From Methyloprofundus sedimenti (GTDB taxonomy: Bacteria > Pseudomonadota > Gammaproteobacteria > Methylococcales > Methylomonadaceae), in NCBI RefSeq assembly GCF_002072955.1, contig NZ_LPUF01000003.1:310001-374000 (forward strand): a stretch of 64,000 nt of DNA, written 5' to 3'. Positions 19,189 through 27,323 of the stretch are shown in pieces. The position numbers were made by a program, and so were the translations under genes. The notes under the pieces were generated by a model that did no database searches, was not told the origin of the DNA, and worked only from the letters and a program-made list of their open reading frames with translations. The stretch's first letter is position 1, and each line of letters begins with the position of its first letter.

Positions 19189-20244
19189 TTAAATAGGTAC
19201 ATGCTCCTGACAAATCTTCTCACTATCCTTTTTGCTTAATTTTTCCTGTGTTAATTCACAGAAAAAGCCTTTTGGTGTTCTGCTAAAATTTTTACATGTT
19301 TTACAGACACCAAAAGAGTTTGAATCGTTGGCTTTTTGCAATGCGGTAAGAGCCTCAATAAAAATCTCTTCCCCTCCCTCTACCGGTGAACTTTCTTGTA
19401 GAATTTTCGCCGCTCTTTGAAATAACTCTGTTGGTTTTGCTTTATTTAAGGTATTTAAGCCTTTAGGCAGTAACTGAACATGAAATACCCGCTTATCTGA
19501 AATATCCTGATTTTTTTTAATAAATGCCCTTTTCTCAAGAATAATCAGCGTCTGAGAAATCGTTCCCCGGGTCATCCCTAAATAATTTGCAATAGCAGCC
19601 GGAGTATCACTGTATTTATTACAAAAAGATAAATATTCCAAAACCTGAAAATGCACCAGCTGCAACTTCATCTCAGTACATTTTTTACGCTCCTCAGAAC
19701 GAATTAATGCAGCCATACATTCAATCAAATCAAATACATTCGGCTTTCTCATGGTATTAAATTTATGGTTATTACCTACTATGAAAGGTTGAGAGCGTGA
19801 TGCTTTTTTTAAGGCATTGAGTGTAGATACAAAAATGTTATTATCGATTGGAGCAGCCCCATTTTGTTTAAGTAAAGCTGTTGCTTTAGTTAATAATTCA
19901 GTTGTACGAGCCTTTTTTAAAATAACCAGCCCTGCAGGAAGCAAATTCACATGAATGATACGTTTATCTATTGCATCCTTATTTTTTTCTATATATCCCT
20001 TTTTTTCCAGAACAATCAAGGACTGAGAAACGGTTCCTCGTGTCATACCAAAATAAGAGGCTGTAGCAGCCGGCGTATCAGTATATTGGCTAGAATGTGA
20101 TAAATAATCTAATGTTTCAAAATGCACAAGTTGTAATCTAAGTTCTGTACATTTTTTACGTTGCTCAGAGCGAATTAATGCAGACATGCACCTTACAAAC
20201 TCGAAGATTTCTGTTTTTTGTATAACTTTTTTGTTGATTTGCAA
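19189..20244 (-). CDS. Single-chain tandem MarR regulator with Cys-rich tail
   Basis: Two MarR-type winged-helix domains in one 351-residue protein, about residues 8-125 and 168-290. They are close copies: both contain LIRSE-RKKCTE, LQLVHF, a recognition segment (FGMTRGTVSQSLIVLEK and LGMTRGTISQTLIILEK), then DKR and LLP-GL. A C-terminal tail has a Cys pattern CKTCKNF...FCEL...ICQEH that could bind zinc or an Fe-S centre. MarR proteins normally dimerise, so this chain may form a built-in pseudo-dimer. Its target is unknown; the dyad between the two operons 1.6 kb away is a candidate. The reading frame is complete. Confidence 0.85.
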   Translation of the reverse strand: MQINKKVIQKTEIFEFVRCMSALIRSEQRKKCTELRLQLVHFETLDYLSHSSQYTDTPAATASYFGMTRGTVSQSLIVLEKKGYIEKNKDAIDKRIIHVNLLPAGLVILKKARTTELLTKATALLKQNGAAPIDNNIFVSTLNALKKASRSQPFIVGNNHKFNTMRKPNVFDLIECMAALIRSEERKKCTEMKLQLVHFQVLEYLSFCNKYSDTPAAIANYLGMTRGTISQTLIILEKRAFIKKNQDISDKRVFHVQLLPKGLNTLNKAKPTELFQRAAKILQESSPVEGGEEIFIEALTALQKANDSNSFGVCKTCKNFSRTPKGFFCELTQEKLSKKDSEKICQEHVPI

Positions 20245-20927
20245 ATGTTTAAAGCAATGCGCCTGGGCTATGTAATAAGAAAGTGGTCATCACGTCGATA
20301 AAGACTAAAAATAATTTTTTTATATCTTCACGCTTTTGATTAATGATGAATTTGTTTATTTTTTCATCATACCATGCTCTTCCAGAATTCTAATCTTTAG
20401 AATGTCTGTATAAAACCTATTAACGATACTTAACTCACAACGAAGCGGGGGGAATCCCTACGTTTATGCAAACTCATTTTGGTTATCCTATCCCACAACG
20501 CAGCAAAAACTTAACGTGACTAATAAAATGCATTGCCATGATTTGCCCTGCGTCCATTCATAAAAACCCTGCATAGGTTTTTATTTTGTTGCCTCAAATG
20601 GCTTAAAGCGATATCGCAAAGCCTTGTATTTTCTCTACGCAAAAAAAAGTGCTTCGAGATAACATCTGGCTCTATCACTATCACAGACTAAAAATATTCA
20701 CTTTGCTTAGGTTCCGCTTCCAGAAATTTCACTTGGAGTGCTTTATAAATATCAATGCCCTTAATAAAGACAAGAGGCCTTAAAGGCCTCTTTTCATAAC
20801 TACAGCTTGGGAATATGCATAACACTATTTATCTTATGATTTCCTGCAGATTTTCTGCGAAACGCGGACGGGCCATCGGTCCACACTTTCAATAAAATAA
20901 ATTGCCTAAGTGTTTGATGCATATTAC
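20245..20927. other. 680-bp gap upstream of the tandem MarR gene
   Basis: No gene recognised. It holds two hairpins: ATAAAAACC / GGTTTTTAT at 20560-20584 and the stronger one listed separately at 20772-20795. An imperfect GGAC...GTCC dyad lies near 20867-20883. Confidence 0.4.
20772..20795 (+). terminator. Rho-independent-type terminator
   Basis: Perfect 9-bp stem AAGAGGCCT / AGGCCTCTT with a 3-nt loop (TAA) and a short T run on the + strand. It lies between two minus-strand genes, and no plus-strand gene precedes it, so an unrecognised transcript may end here. Confidence 0.6.
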
Positions 20928-21287
20928 TTAGCCTTTCCCTGGAAGCATTCCTACTGTCCCCGGCTTAATACGTTTGCAGGTAACAGTAATATCTTTTACA
21001 TAGCATTTTTGCAGACCTTTTTCATCTGAACATTCATTACATGCCACCTCACCATTATCTTTTATTTCATCAACATGCCATCCATATCCTTGAGTTTGAC
21101 AGAATTTTTTTGAATAACTTTTGAACTTGTAAGGCTTTACTGCGCTCGCTTTAGCATCCGCTAATGACTCACATTTTGCAGAAGGTAAAGTATTTCCCAT
21201 TAAGTCTCGATAAATATATTCAGTTGCAAAGGCCGGACTAGAAAAATAGGTCAATGCAAGTAGGGTTCCGATAAGTTTTAGTTTCAT
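20928..21287 (-). CDS. Small Cys-rich secreted protein, unknown function
   Basis: 119 residues with a clear Sec signal peptide (cleavage after SSPAFA, about residue 21). The mature part has six cysteines, including an ACNEC pair followed by KC and TC, which suggests disulfides or a metal site in the periplasm. I do not recognise the family. It is the last gene of a three-gene minus-strand set with the 57-residue membrane protein and the CPVC thioredoxin-like protein, so a redox role is plausible by context only. Confidence 0.7.
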   Translation of the reverse strand: MKLKLIGTLLALTYFSSPAFATEYIYRDLMGNTLPSAKCESLADAKASAVKPYKFKSYSKKFCQTQGYGWHVDEIKDNGEVACNECSDEKGLQKCYVKDITVTCKRIKPGTVGMLPGKG

Positions 21288-21326
21288 AAGCTGTTCTCCA
21301 CTCTTGTTATCATTTTATGTGAAAGA

Positions 21327-21500
21327 TTAATTTAATACACGAATGTTCATGAGACGGTGCTCTTCGTTGATTTGATCTTTGATGGGGGCAAATTTATCTG
21401 ATTCACTACTTTTTACTGTCAACAGGACACTAACAGCAATAATCGCGACCAATGCAATGTAATAAACAGAATAATCTTTTTCTTGTGTTTCTTCAGTCAT
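21327..21500 (-). CDS. 57-residue single-span membrane protein
   Basis: Open frame of 57 codons starting MTEETQEKDYSVYYIALV. Residues about 12-31 are a hydrophobic helix (ending SVLLTV), followed by a charged tail ending HRLMNIRVLN. An AGAGG ribosome-binding site lies 9 nt before the ATG. It sits 12 bp after the thioredoxin-like gene and 39 bp before the Cys-rich secreted protein gene, so all three are probably one transcript. Function unknown; it may anchor or assist its neighbours. Confidence 0.7.
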   Translation of the reverse strand: MTEETQEKDYSVYYIALVAIIAVSVLLTVKSSESDKFAPIKDQINEEHRLMNIRVLN

Positions 21501-21512
21501 TTTCGTTAGCCT

Positions 21513-21749
21513 CTAATTTTTCAAGTCAGCAATAGCTGCGCCAAAGTTAATATGAAATACCTCTCCGTCTAGCACAAGAGCGGGGACAGATTTAACACCC
21601 GCTTCTTCTGCTTCTTTTATACGCTTCGCATGCGTACCTAAGTGTACATTTTCGATAGTATATTTTTTGCTATCAATAGCATTCGCTAGCATTTGTTCAG
21701 CACCTAAACATACAGGACACCCCGCATGGTAAAAAATTGCAGTACTCAT
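21513..21749 (-). CDS. Thioredoxin/glutaredoxin-fold protein with CPVC motif
   Basis: 78 residues from the ATG at 21749; the frame is open to 21758, but an AGAGGA ribosome-binding site 10 nt upstream fits the ATG at 21749. An N-terminal beta strand leads to the redox motif GCPVC, and a cis-proline segment VKSVPALVLDG follows, as in thioredoxin-fold proteins. No signal peptide, so it is cytosolic. It heads the three-gene operon and is divergent from the heme d1 cluster. A role in thiol-disulfide exchange is likely; the partner is unknown. Confidence 0.8.
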   Translation of the reverse strand: MSTAIFYHAGCPVCLGAEQMLANAIDSKKYTIENVHLGTHAKRIKEAEEAGVKSVPALVLDGEVFHINFGAAIADLKN

Positions 21750-21786
21750 AATTATCAAGTCCTCTTTTTATTGATATTGAATCGAT

Positions 21787-21815
21787 ACTATAAACAAACA
21801 AATCGATCAAGTCAA
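21787..21815 (-). promoter_or_regulatory. Sigma70-like promoter of the thioredoxin-like operon
   Basis: On the minus strand, TTGACT (21815-21810) and TATAGT (21792-21787) are separated by exactly 17 nt. It reads towards the thioredoxin-like gene 38 bp away. Its -35 box lies inside the long dyad. Confidence 0.6.
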
Positions 21816-21846
21816 ACAAATATCGATCCGATATTTGTTGGCTTGA
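21807..21846. promoter_or_regulatory. Long dyad, candidate operator shared by two divergent operons
   Basis: Imperfect inverted repeat of about 40 bp. The centre is perfect (ACAAATATCG-ATC-CGATATTTGT), and the outer arms TCAAGT / GCTTGA pair with small offsets. It overlaps the -35 boxes of both divergent promoters, so a bound protein would block both. Further ATCGAT motifs lie just to its left (about 21781 and 21803). Confidence 0.6.
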
Positions 21847-21871
21847 TTTAGTAGCAAAATCAGAGTATGTT
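21843..21871 (+). promoter_or_regulatory. Sigma70-like promoter of the heme d1 cluster
   Basis: TTGATT (21843-21848) and TATGTT (21866-21871) are spaced by 17 nt. It reads towards the nirN-like gene and would give a leader of about 130 nt. Confidence 0.5.
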
Positions 21872-21896
21872 AAATAACAAAACAGGAAGGACTATC

Positions 21897-21938
21897 ATGA
21901 TAAGCGTTATTTTATTTAACATTAAAAGGTGCGTATAA
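21897..21938 (+). other. 13-codon ORF in the heme d1 cluster leader
   Basis: ATG at 21897 with a strong AGGAAGGA ribosome-binding site 7 nt upstream, encoding MISVILFNIKRCV then TAA. GTTAAATAA (21869-21877) can pair with TTATTTAAC (21912-21920), enclosing the ribosome-binding site. It may be a leader peptide or chance. Confidence 0.3.
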
Positions 21939-22010
21939 TCTACTTCCATGGTTTAATTACGAAAAATAAATATCGAATCAACATTATCTTTACAGGCAAC
22001 AGGAATACAC

Positions 22011-23585
22011 ATGGAACTAAAAATAAAAACCCTTAAAAAATCCATTTTAGCCATTAGCATCAGCGTACTTTTCACATCAGCTAACGCATATGCGGCATCA
22101 GATGACAGTCATAAAATGCATCAGCTGTATCAAGATAACTGCGCCAGTTGTCATGGCTCAGATCATGGCGGTTATTTAGCTCCGGCGTTGAATTCCGAAA
22201 CTTTAAAAGGTCGTAGTCCGACGGCTTTACGTACCTTAATTATGACCGGTAGTTTTGAAACTTTAATGCCTCCGTTCTTCGGTCGCTTATCCGATAACGA
22301 TATCCGCGACATGGTCAAACATTTACAAAGCACACCAAAATTAGCTAATCCGGCCTTCACTATTAAAGATATGCAAGCATCTTTAAAAGTCTACGTTAAA
22401 GACGAATCAAAATTACCTAATAAACCCACTTTTAAAATCGACAGCATGGACGATATTATCGGTGTTGCTGCGCGTGGAAAGTATGGTCGTGGGGATGGCT
22501 CTGAAGCAGTATTTATCAATAGCAAAACACACCAACAAATCGGCGTCGTGCCCACAGTGACCGCAGCGCATATAATCGAGTTTAGCCCCGCAAATGAACG
22601 CTGGGCTTATGTAAAAACCGATACGGCGGAAATTTATAAAGTTGATTTATATACTATGCAAGCGGTACGCAGCATTAAAACCGGCTGGAATGGCCCGGGC
22701 ATAGGCATTTCGCGCGATGGTAAGTACCTGATGGCCGGTTCGTTTGTGCCGCATAATGCTGTTATATTAGATGCGGAAACCTTAGAGCCTTTAAAGCAAT
22801 TTGAATTAGAAGGTATCGATCCCGACGGTAAAATGGTTAGCTCTGATTCAGGTATGATCATTGGCACCCCTTATGCTGATATTTTTGCCATCGCTTTAGA
22901 AAATGCCGGTCAAGTTTGGGTAGTAGATTTAAAAGATGATTTCCCGGTCACTAAAATCAAAAATGTGGGTCGTCATTTACATGATGCTTTCTTGACCCAT
23001 AAAGGTAAAAAATTAATGATTGCCTCTTATGACGACAGCATCGTGGCGGCTATTGATTTAGAAAAACGCGAAATTATTAAAAAATTACCGGCGGGCTGTG
23101 TACCACATGTAGGCGGTGGCGCAGCGGTTAAGGTTGATGGCCGTACCTTGGGGTTTGGCACTAACTTCGGTACATGTGATAAAACCGTGGTCAGTGTTTG
23201 GGATTTAGATACCATGGAACTGGTTAAACAAGTTCCTGTTTCTGGCGGCACTGAATCACCAGCAGCCCATGCCAATGCACCTTATGTTGCGGTGGATATT
23301 ATTACCAAAGATAGACGCGCACGTACCATTCAATTAATTGACAAAAAATCGCTGGAAGTAGTAAAAACCCTGGATGTCGGGGGACATGCTTATTTTCCTG
23401 AATACAGTGCTGATGGTAAATCTTTATATGTCAGTGCCGGTTATGCGGGTGATGAAGTTGTAGTATACGATTCAACTTCAATGAAAAAAACCGGTTCTAT
23501 TCAAATGGAAAGCCCCGCAGGCATTTTTTCTCGCGGCCGAGTGAAATATATGACACGTGGACTATCACCTGACGAAATGGAGTAA
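22011..23585 (+). CDS. nirN: NirN-like cytochrome c/d1 protein of heme d1 synthesis
   Basis: 524 residues: signal peptide (about 1-29), a heme c domain with CASCH at 44-48, then an eight-bladed d1-type propeller. His187 (TAAHIIEFSP) matches the proximal d1 ligand of cytochrome cd1, and His324 (HLHDAF) and His366 (VPHVGGG) match the two active-site histidines. The C-terminus (ESPAGIFSRGR) resembles NirN/NirF ends, not NirS. NirN is the periplasmic dihydro-heme d1 dehydrogenase that finishes heme d1. It is the first gene of the cluster, 5 bp before a cytochrome c gene. A NirS-like nitrite reductase role cannot be fully excluded by eye. Confidence 0.8.
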   Translation: MELKIKTLKKSILAISISVLFTSANAYAASDDSHKMHQLYQDNCASCHGSDHGGYLAPALNSETLKGRSPTALRTLIMTGSFETLMPPFFGRLSDNDIRDMVKHLQSTPKLANPAFTIKDMQASLKVYVKDESKLPNKPTFKIDSMDDIIGVAARGKYGRGDGSEAVFINSKTHQQIGVVPTVTAAHIIEFSPANERWAYVKTDTAEIYKVDLYTMQAVRSIKTGWNGPGIGISRDGKYLMAGSFVPHNAVILDAETLEPLKQFELEGIDPDGKMVSSDSGMIIGTPYADIFAIALENAGQVWVVDLKDDFPVTKIKNVGRHLHDAFLTHKGKKLMIASYDDSIVAAIDLEKREIIKKLPAGCVPHVGGGAAVKVDGRTLGFGTNFGTCDKTVVSVWDLDTMELVKQVPVSGGTESPAAHANAPYVAVDIITKDRRARTIQLIDKKSLEVVKTLDVGGHAYFPEYSADGKSLYVSAGYAGDEVVVYDSTSMKKTGSIQMESPAGIFSRGRVKYMTRGLSPDEME

Positions 23586-23590
23586 AACTA

Positions 23591-23902
23591 ATGAAACTAT
23601 TTACTTATTCCCTTGCTGCGTTATTCGCTTTTAGTTTTAATGCAACAAGTCAGGCGGCCAGTATTTATGCCGGAGAATCTAAAGCGGCTGCGGTTTGTTC
23701 GCAATGTCACGGCATACGCAAAACCAGCGCCGAAGCACCCTTTCCTCCCTTGGCTGGACGTGATGAAGCTTATCTGGAAAGCGCTTTAAAGCAGTATCGT
23801 GATAAAACGCGCGTGTCTGATATTATGAATAATATCGCAGGGTCTTTATCGGATCGGGATATTAATAATATTGCCTCTTATTATAGTCGCTTGAAGCCTT
23901 AA
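23591..23902 (+). CDS. Periplasmic monoheme cytochrome c (c4/c553-like)
   Basis: 103 residues with a signal peptide (about 1-22) and one heme motif CSQCH. The later segment DIMNNIAGSLSDRDINNIASYY matches half of a cytochrome c4, with the Met of DIMNN as likely axial ligand. It starts 5 bp after the nirN-like gene. Probably an electron carrier for NirN or for a d1 enzyme elsewhere; which one is inference. Confidence 0.85.
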   Translation: MKLFTYSLAALFAFSFNATSQAASIYAGESKAAAVCSQCHGIRKTSAEAPFPPLAGRDEAYLESALKQYRDKTRVSDIMNNIAGSLSDRDINNIASYYSRLKP

Positions 23903-23958
23903 CCTTTGGCGCATAACAGAATCGGGTACATCACTAAACCGACCGACAACGCTAAACA

Positions 23959-24291
23959 ATGATTCGTTATCTATTTATATGCCTGAGTTTACTCTGCTCA
24001 GCCCCTGCTTTTTCGATTAATCCTCCTCAGGATAGGCAAAAAGAGTTACGCAACATGCTTAAGCATGATTGCGGCTCTTGCCATGGACTCACATTAAAAG
24101 GCGGTTTGGGACCGCCTTTATTAGCCTCAAGGCTAGTTAACAAAACTAATGATTATTTAATTGCAACGATACAAAATGGCCGCAAAGGAACAGCAATGCC
24201 GCCGTGGAAATCGTTTATTTCAGTAGACGAAACACGCTGGTTAGTACAAGAATTACTAAAGAAACCTGTAGAACGGACTCTGGTCCACTAG
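23959..24291 (+). CDS. nirC: NirC-like monoheme cytochrome c
   Basis: 110 residues with a signal peptide (about 1-19). One heme motif CGSCH is followed by GLTLKGGLGPPLL, and the segment NGRKGTAMPPWK supplies a likely axial Met. The CGSCHGL and GTAMPPW pattern is what I recall for NirC of heme d1 clusters. NirC can deliver electrons to cytochrome cd1 or take part in heme d1 maturation. It lies 56 bp after the preceding cytochrome gene in the same direction. Confidence 0.8.
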   Translation: MIRYLFICLSLLCSAPAFSINPPQDRQKELRNMLKHDCGSCHGLTLKGGLGPPLLASRLVNKTNDYLIATIQNGRKGTAMPPWKSFISVDETRWLVQELLKKPVERTLVH

Positions 24292-24325
24292 TTCTCAAAA
24301 TTATTGACATAAGCAGCGAACAATT

Positions 24326-24787
24326 ATGAAAAAAATTACCACATTTTTAGCACTTCTATCTAGTCTAACGACTGTTAATATTCACGCTGAAGAAGTTGAC
24401 TGCGTAACTACGTCCTGGAAACTAATTGGCTCAAATCATAAAGTATGTGTACAAGCTTATGATGATCCAAAAGTTAAAGGCGTTAGTTGCTATATGAGCC
24501 AGGCTAAAAAAGGCGGGCTTAAAGGCACTTTTGGTTTAGCCGAAGATCCCGCCCAATTTTCGCTGGATTGTCGTCAGATAGGTGAGATTATTATAGATTC
24601 CAAACTACCTGAGCAAGAAGTCGCTTTCAGTGAAGATACTTCGCTTTTTTTTAAGGAAACACGTGTAATGCGGGTATTTGATAAAAAGCGCAATACCCTT
24701 ATTTACCTCGCTATCAGCCGGAAATTGATTGATGGAGCACCCGCTAATAGTATATCAACTGTCCCTATTATGCCGTGGTCAAAATAA
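24326..24787 (+). CDS. creA: CreA-family periplasmic protein
   Basis: 153 residues with a signal peptide (about 1-21). CreA-type features: VSCYMSQAKKGGLKGTFGLAEDP and later RVMRVFDKKRNTLIYL. CreA proteins are widespread but their function is unknown. Finding it inside a heme d1 cluster, between nirC and nirF in the same direction, is unusual. It may be a bystander carried with the operon or an added periplasmic factor. Confidence 0.85.
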   Translation: MKKITTFLALLSSLTTVNIHAEEVDCVTTSWKLIGSNHKVCVQAYDDPKVKGVSCYMSQAKKGGLKGTFGLAEDPAQFSLDCRQIGEIIIDSKLPEQEVAFSEDTSLFFKETRVMRVFDKKRNTLIYLAISRKLIDGAPANSISTVPIMPWSK

Positions 24788-24925
24788 TCCGCTTAACTGT
24801 ATTTATCGCCCTGAGGCTCATAAAGATAATCGCGTAATAATACCAATATCTTCATGCCCTTTAAGGTAAAACAAATGAAAGAGTCAGAAATTAGCCCGTT
24901 AACACAGCGCATTATTAAATACTAT

Positions 24926-26092
24926 ATGAAGCATCTAATACCTTTGCTCAGCTTACTACTATTTTCTCCAGGCATATTTGCTGAGTTACTTGGCACAGGT
25001 GACTTGGGTGTCGTTATTGAAAGAGAACCAGCTGCGATACAAATTGTAAATACCACTTATAAAAACGCCTTAAGTAGAATTTCAGACTTAGGTGACTTGT
25101 CCCATGCTTCTGTTGTATTCTCCCGAGATGCCCGATACGCTTTTATCTTTGGGCGTGATGGTGGCCTGACTAAAATTGATTTATTAGAAAATAAAGTAGC
25201 CAAGCGAATTATTCAGGCGGGCAACAGCATCGGCGGCGCTATTTCCCAAGATGGCAGGTTGATTGCCGTTTCTAATTACACGCCTGGTGGTGTAAAAGTT
25301 TTTTCCACAGAAACATTGGAATTAATCGCAGATATTCCTGCGCTGTATGGCGACCAGCAGTTATCAAAAGTGGTTGGTTTAGTCGATGCACCAAATCAGA
25401 AATTTATTTTTAGCTTATTCGATGCCGGTGAAATCTGGGTAGCTGATCTCAAAGAACCCGCCCGACCTCAAATTCAAAAATTCAAAAATATTGGTAAACA
25501 ACCTTATGATGCCCTGCTCTCGCCTGATGGGCGTTATTATATTGCCGGTTTATTTGGTGATCGTGGTTTAGCCTTATTAGATCTGTGGTCGCCAGAACAA
25601 GGTGTAAAACGCATCCTGCCCGATTATGGTAAAAATGATGAAAAAATGCCGGTATATAAAATGCCGCATCTTGAAGGATGGGCTATGGCAGGGAATTTAA
25701 TGTTCGTTCCCGCTGTCGGCCAACATGAAGTTTTAGTGGTTAATCAAAACACCTGGCAATTAATTAAACGTATCCCGGTTATCGGTCAGCCAGTATTTGT
25801 TATGGCGCGCCCTGATGGTCGGCATATCTGGGTAAATTTTGCGTTCCCCGACAATGCACAGGTGCAAATAATTGATACTAAAAATTTACAAATAATACAG
25901 TCTTTAACACCTGGAAAAGCGGTATTACATATGGAATTTACCCCGCGTGGTGAACACGTCTGGGTTTCAGCGCGCGATGATAATCAAGTCATTGTTTACG
26001 ACACCAGCAGCTTTAAAGAAATTGCGCGTTTACCAGCTAATAAGCCTAGCGGTATATTTTTTAGTTCGCGGGCGCATAAGATGGGGTTGTAA
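24926..26092 (+). CDS. nirF: Heme d1 biosynthesis protein NirF
   Basis: Periplasmic d1-type propeller protein without a heme c domain, required for a late step of heme d1 formation. Conserved pieces: LSHASVVFSRDARYAF (His in the proximal-ligand position), GKQPYDALLSPDGRYYIAG, YKMPHLEGWAM with a conserved His, and the terminal PSGIFFSSRAHKMGL. The start is chosen so that the signal peptide (MKHLIPLLSL...) is at the N-terminus. The frame is open from 24854, and the ATG at 24875 has a better ribosome-binding site (AAGG), so a longer n-region is possible. It precedes the small ORF and nirD. Confidence 0.88.
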   Translation: MKHLIPLLSLLLFSPGIFAELLGTGDLGVVIEREPAAIQIVNTTYKNALSRISDLGDLSHASVVFSRDARYAFIFGRDGGLTKIDLLENKVAKRIIQAGNSIGGAISQDGRLIAVSNYTPGGVKVFSTETLELIADIPALYGDQQLSKVVGLVDAPNQKFIFSLFDAGEIWVADLKEPARPQIQKFKNIGKQPYDALLSPDGRYYIAGLFGDRGLALLDLWSPEQGVKRILPDYGKNDEKMPVYKMPHLEGWAMAGNLMFVPAVGQHEVLVVNQNTWQLIKRIPVIGQPVFVMARPDGRHIWVNFAFPDNAQVQIIDTKNLQIIQSLTPGKAVLHMEFTPRGEHVWVSARDDNQVIVYDTSSFKEIARLPANKPSGIFFSSRAHKMGL

Positions 26093-26160
26093 ATGCAATG
26101 CCTAATAAGTAAACCAGCAAAAAGTTATTTGCTATTTATATATACAGTAGAGCTACAAAA

Positions 26161-26286
26161 ATGAGTGATACCAAACGCATTCTAACCAAGCAAGCAGTAT
26201 GGAACTCACTAGTAGATAATGAATATGAACTGAAATATGCCGATTGGCATGATGATATTCTCACAACCAGAAAAAAAATTATCTAA
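26161..26286 (+). CDS. 41-residue ORF between nirF and nirD, unknown
   Basis: Starts MSDTKRILTKQAVWN and ends TTRKKII; charged, with no membrane helix and no signal peptide. The ribosome-binding site is weak (AGAG about 10 nt upstream). It is in line with the operon. I do not recognise it; it could be a real small protein or a remnant of a longer one. Confidence 0.4.
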   Translation: MSDTKRILTKQAVWNSLVDNEYELKYADWHDDILTTRKKII

Positions 26287-26332
26287 AATTCAATAACAAC
26301 GCCATATAACAATAATACATCATTGAATTACA

Positions 26333-26827
26333 ATGCTCAGCCCACTACACAAACAACTGCTCAATGAATATCAGCAGGACTTCCCACTATCGCCTACGCC
26401 TTACTTAGATATTGCGAATACCTTAGGCGTAACCGAAGATGAAGTTCTCACCGCATTTTCTGTTTTATCAGAGCAAGATTTCATTAGTCGTATTGGACCT
26501 ATTATCCAGCCTAATCATATCGGTATCAGCACCTTAGTTGCCATGGCAATCCCACAGCAACAACTGGCTAAAGTAGCCGGTATAATCAGTGGCTTCCCCG
26601 AAGTTAATCACAATTATGAGCGCGAGCACCATTTTAATCTTTGGTTTGTGCTAATCGCCAGTGATCAAATACATTTATCGGCTGTTATTAAACAAATCGA
26701 AAGGCAAACTCAATTTAAAACGATGCAACTGCCATTGCTGGAAGATTATTTTATAAACTTAGGCTTTCAACTGGATTTAGAATCGCAAGTAGAAAGTCAA
26801 GCCACTCCTCTTCTCTTTAGCGCATGA
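26333..26827 (+). CDS. nirD: Siroheme decarboxylase subunit NirD
   Basis: AsnC/Lrp-fold protein (N-terminal winged helix about 1-60, RAM-like domain after that). With its partners it removes two carboxyl groups from siroheme to give didecarboxysiroheme on the way to heme d1. The active-site type motif NHNYEREHHFNLWFV, with its histidines, is present, as in NirD/NirG. Order nirF-nirD-nirL-nirG-nirH follows that of Pseudomonas. It overlaps nirL by 4 bp. NirD and NirG are similar, so naming relies on order. Confidence 0.85.
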   Translation: MLSPLHKQLLNEYQQDFPLSPTPYLDIANTLGVTEDEVLTAFSVLSEQDFISRIGPIIQPNHIGISTLVAMAIPQQQLAKVAGIISGFPEVNHNYEREHHFNLWFVLIASDQIHLSAVIKQIERQTQFKTMQLPLLEDYFINLGFQLDLESQVESQATPLLFSA

Positions 26828-27321
26828 TCGAAGCCATTGACTTACAATTAGTTGCTGCTGTGCAAGAGGGTTTGCCGATTGCCTCGCGCCCTTATGCGCT
26901 AATTGCTGAACAATTGAATTTAGACGAAGCCGAAGTCATCTCGCGCCTGGCTAAGCTCAAACAACAAGGCTTAATTAAACGACTCGGTGTGATTGTTAAA
27001 CACCGACGTTTAGGTTATCAGTCAAATGCCATGGTGGTATTCAATATCCCTGATGCGCTAGTTAATCAAATGGGGCAGCAGGTCAGCCAGTTTCAGTTTA
27101 TTAACTTATGCTATCAACGCCCGCGCCACGGTGAACATTGGCCGTATAACCTGTTTTGCATGATCCACGGCAAATCCCGCGAAAAAGTACAACAACAACT
27201 AAGCTATTTAATTGAAAGCTGCGCTTTAGAAAATTATGCGCATGATATTTTATTTAGCCGTCGTTGTTTTAAGCAACGCGGGGCCGTTTATTTTCCCACC
27301 CCAGTCACAGCAAATAAGTAA
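26824..27321 (+). CDS. nirL: Siroheme decarboxylase subunit NirL
   Basis: 165 residues, same Lrp fold, of the NirL/NirH type. It carries CYQRPRHGEHWPYNLFCMIHGK, the partner-type active-site segment. It would pair with NirD. It overlaps nirD by 4 bp and ends 2 bp before nirG. NirL and NirH are alike, and the symbol follows gene order. Confidence 0.85.
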   Translation: MIEAIDLQLVAAVQEGLPIASRPYALIAEQLNLDEAEVISRLAKLKQQGLIKRLGVIVKHRRLGYQSNAMVVFNIPDALVNQMGQQVSQFQFINLCYQRPRHGEHWPYNLFCMIHGKSREKVQQQLSYLIESCALENYAHDILFSRRCFKQRGAVYFPTPVTANK

Positions 27322-27323
27322 AA

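Noticed and set aside
22011-23585. Calling the heme c/d1 protein NirS (nitrite reductase)
   Set aside because: The N-terminal and propeller sequences keep the key histidines, but the C-terminus and length fit NirN better.
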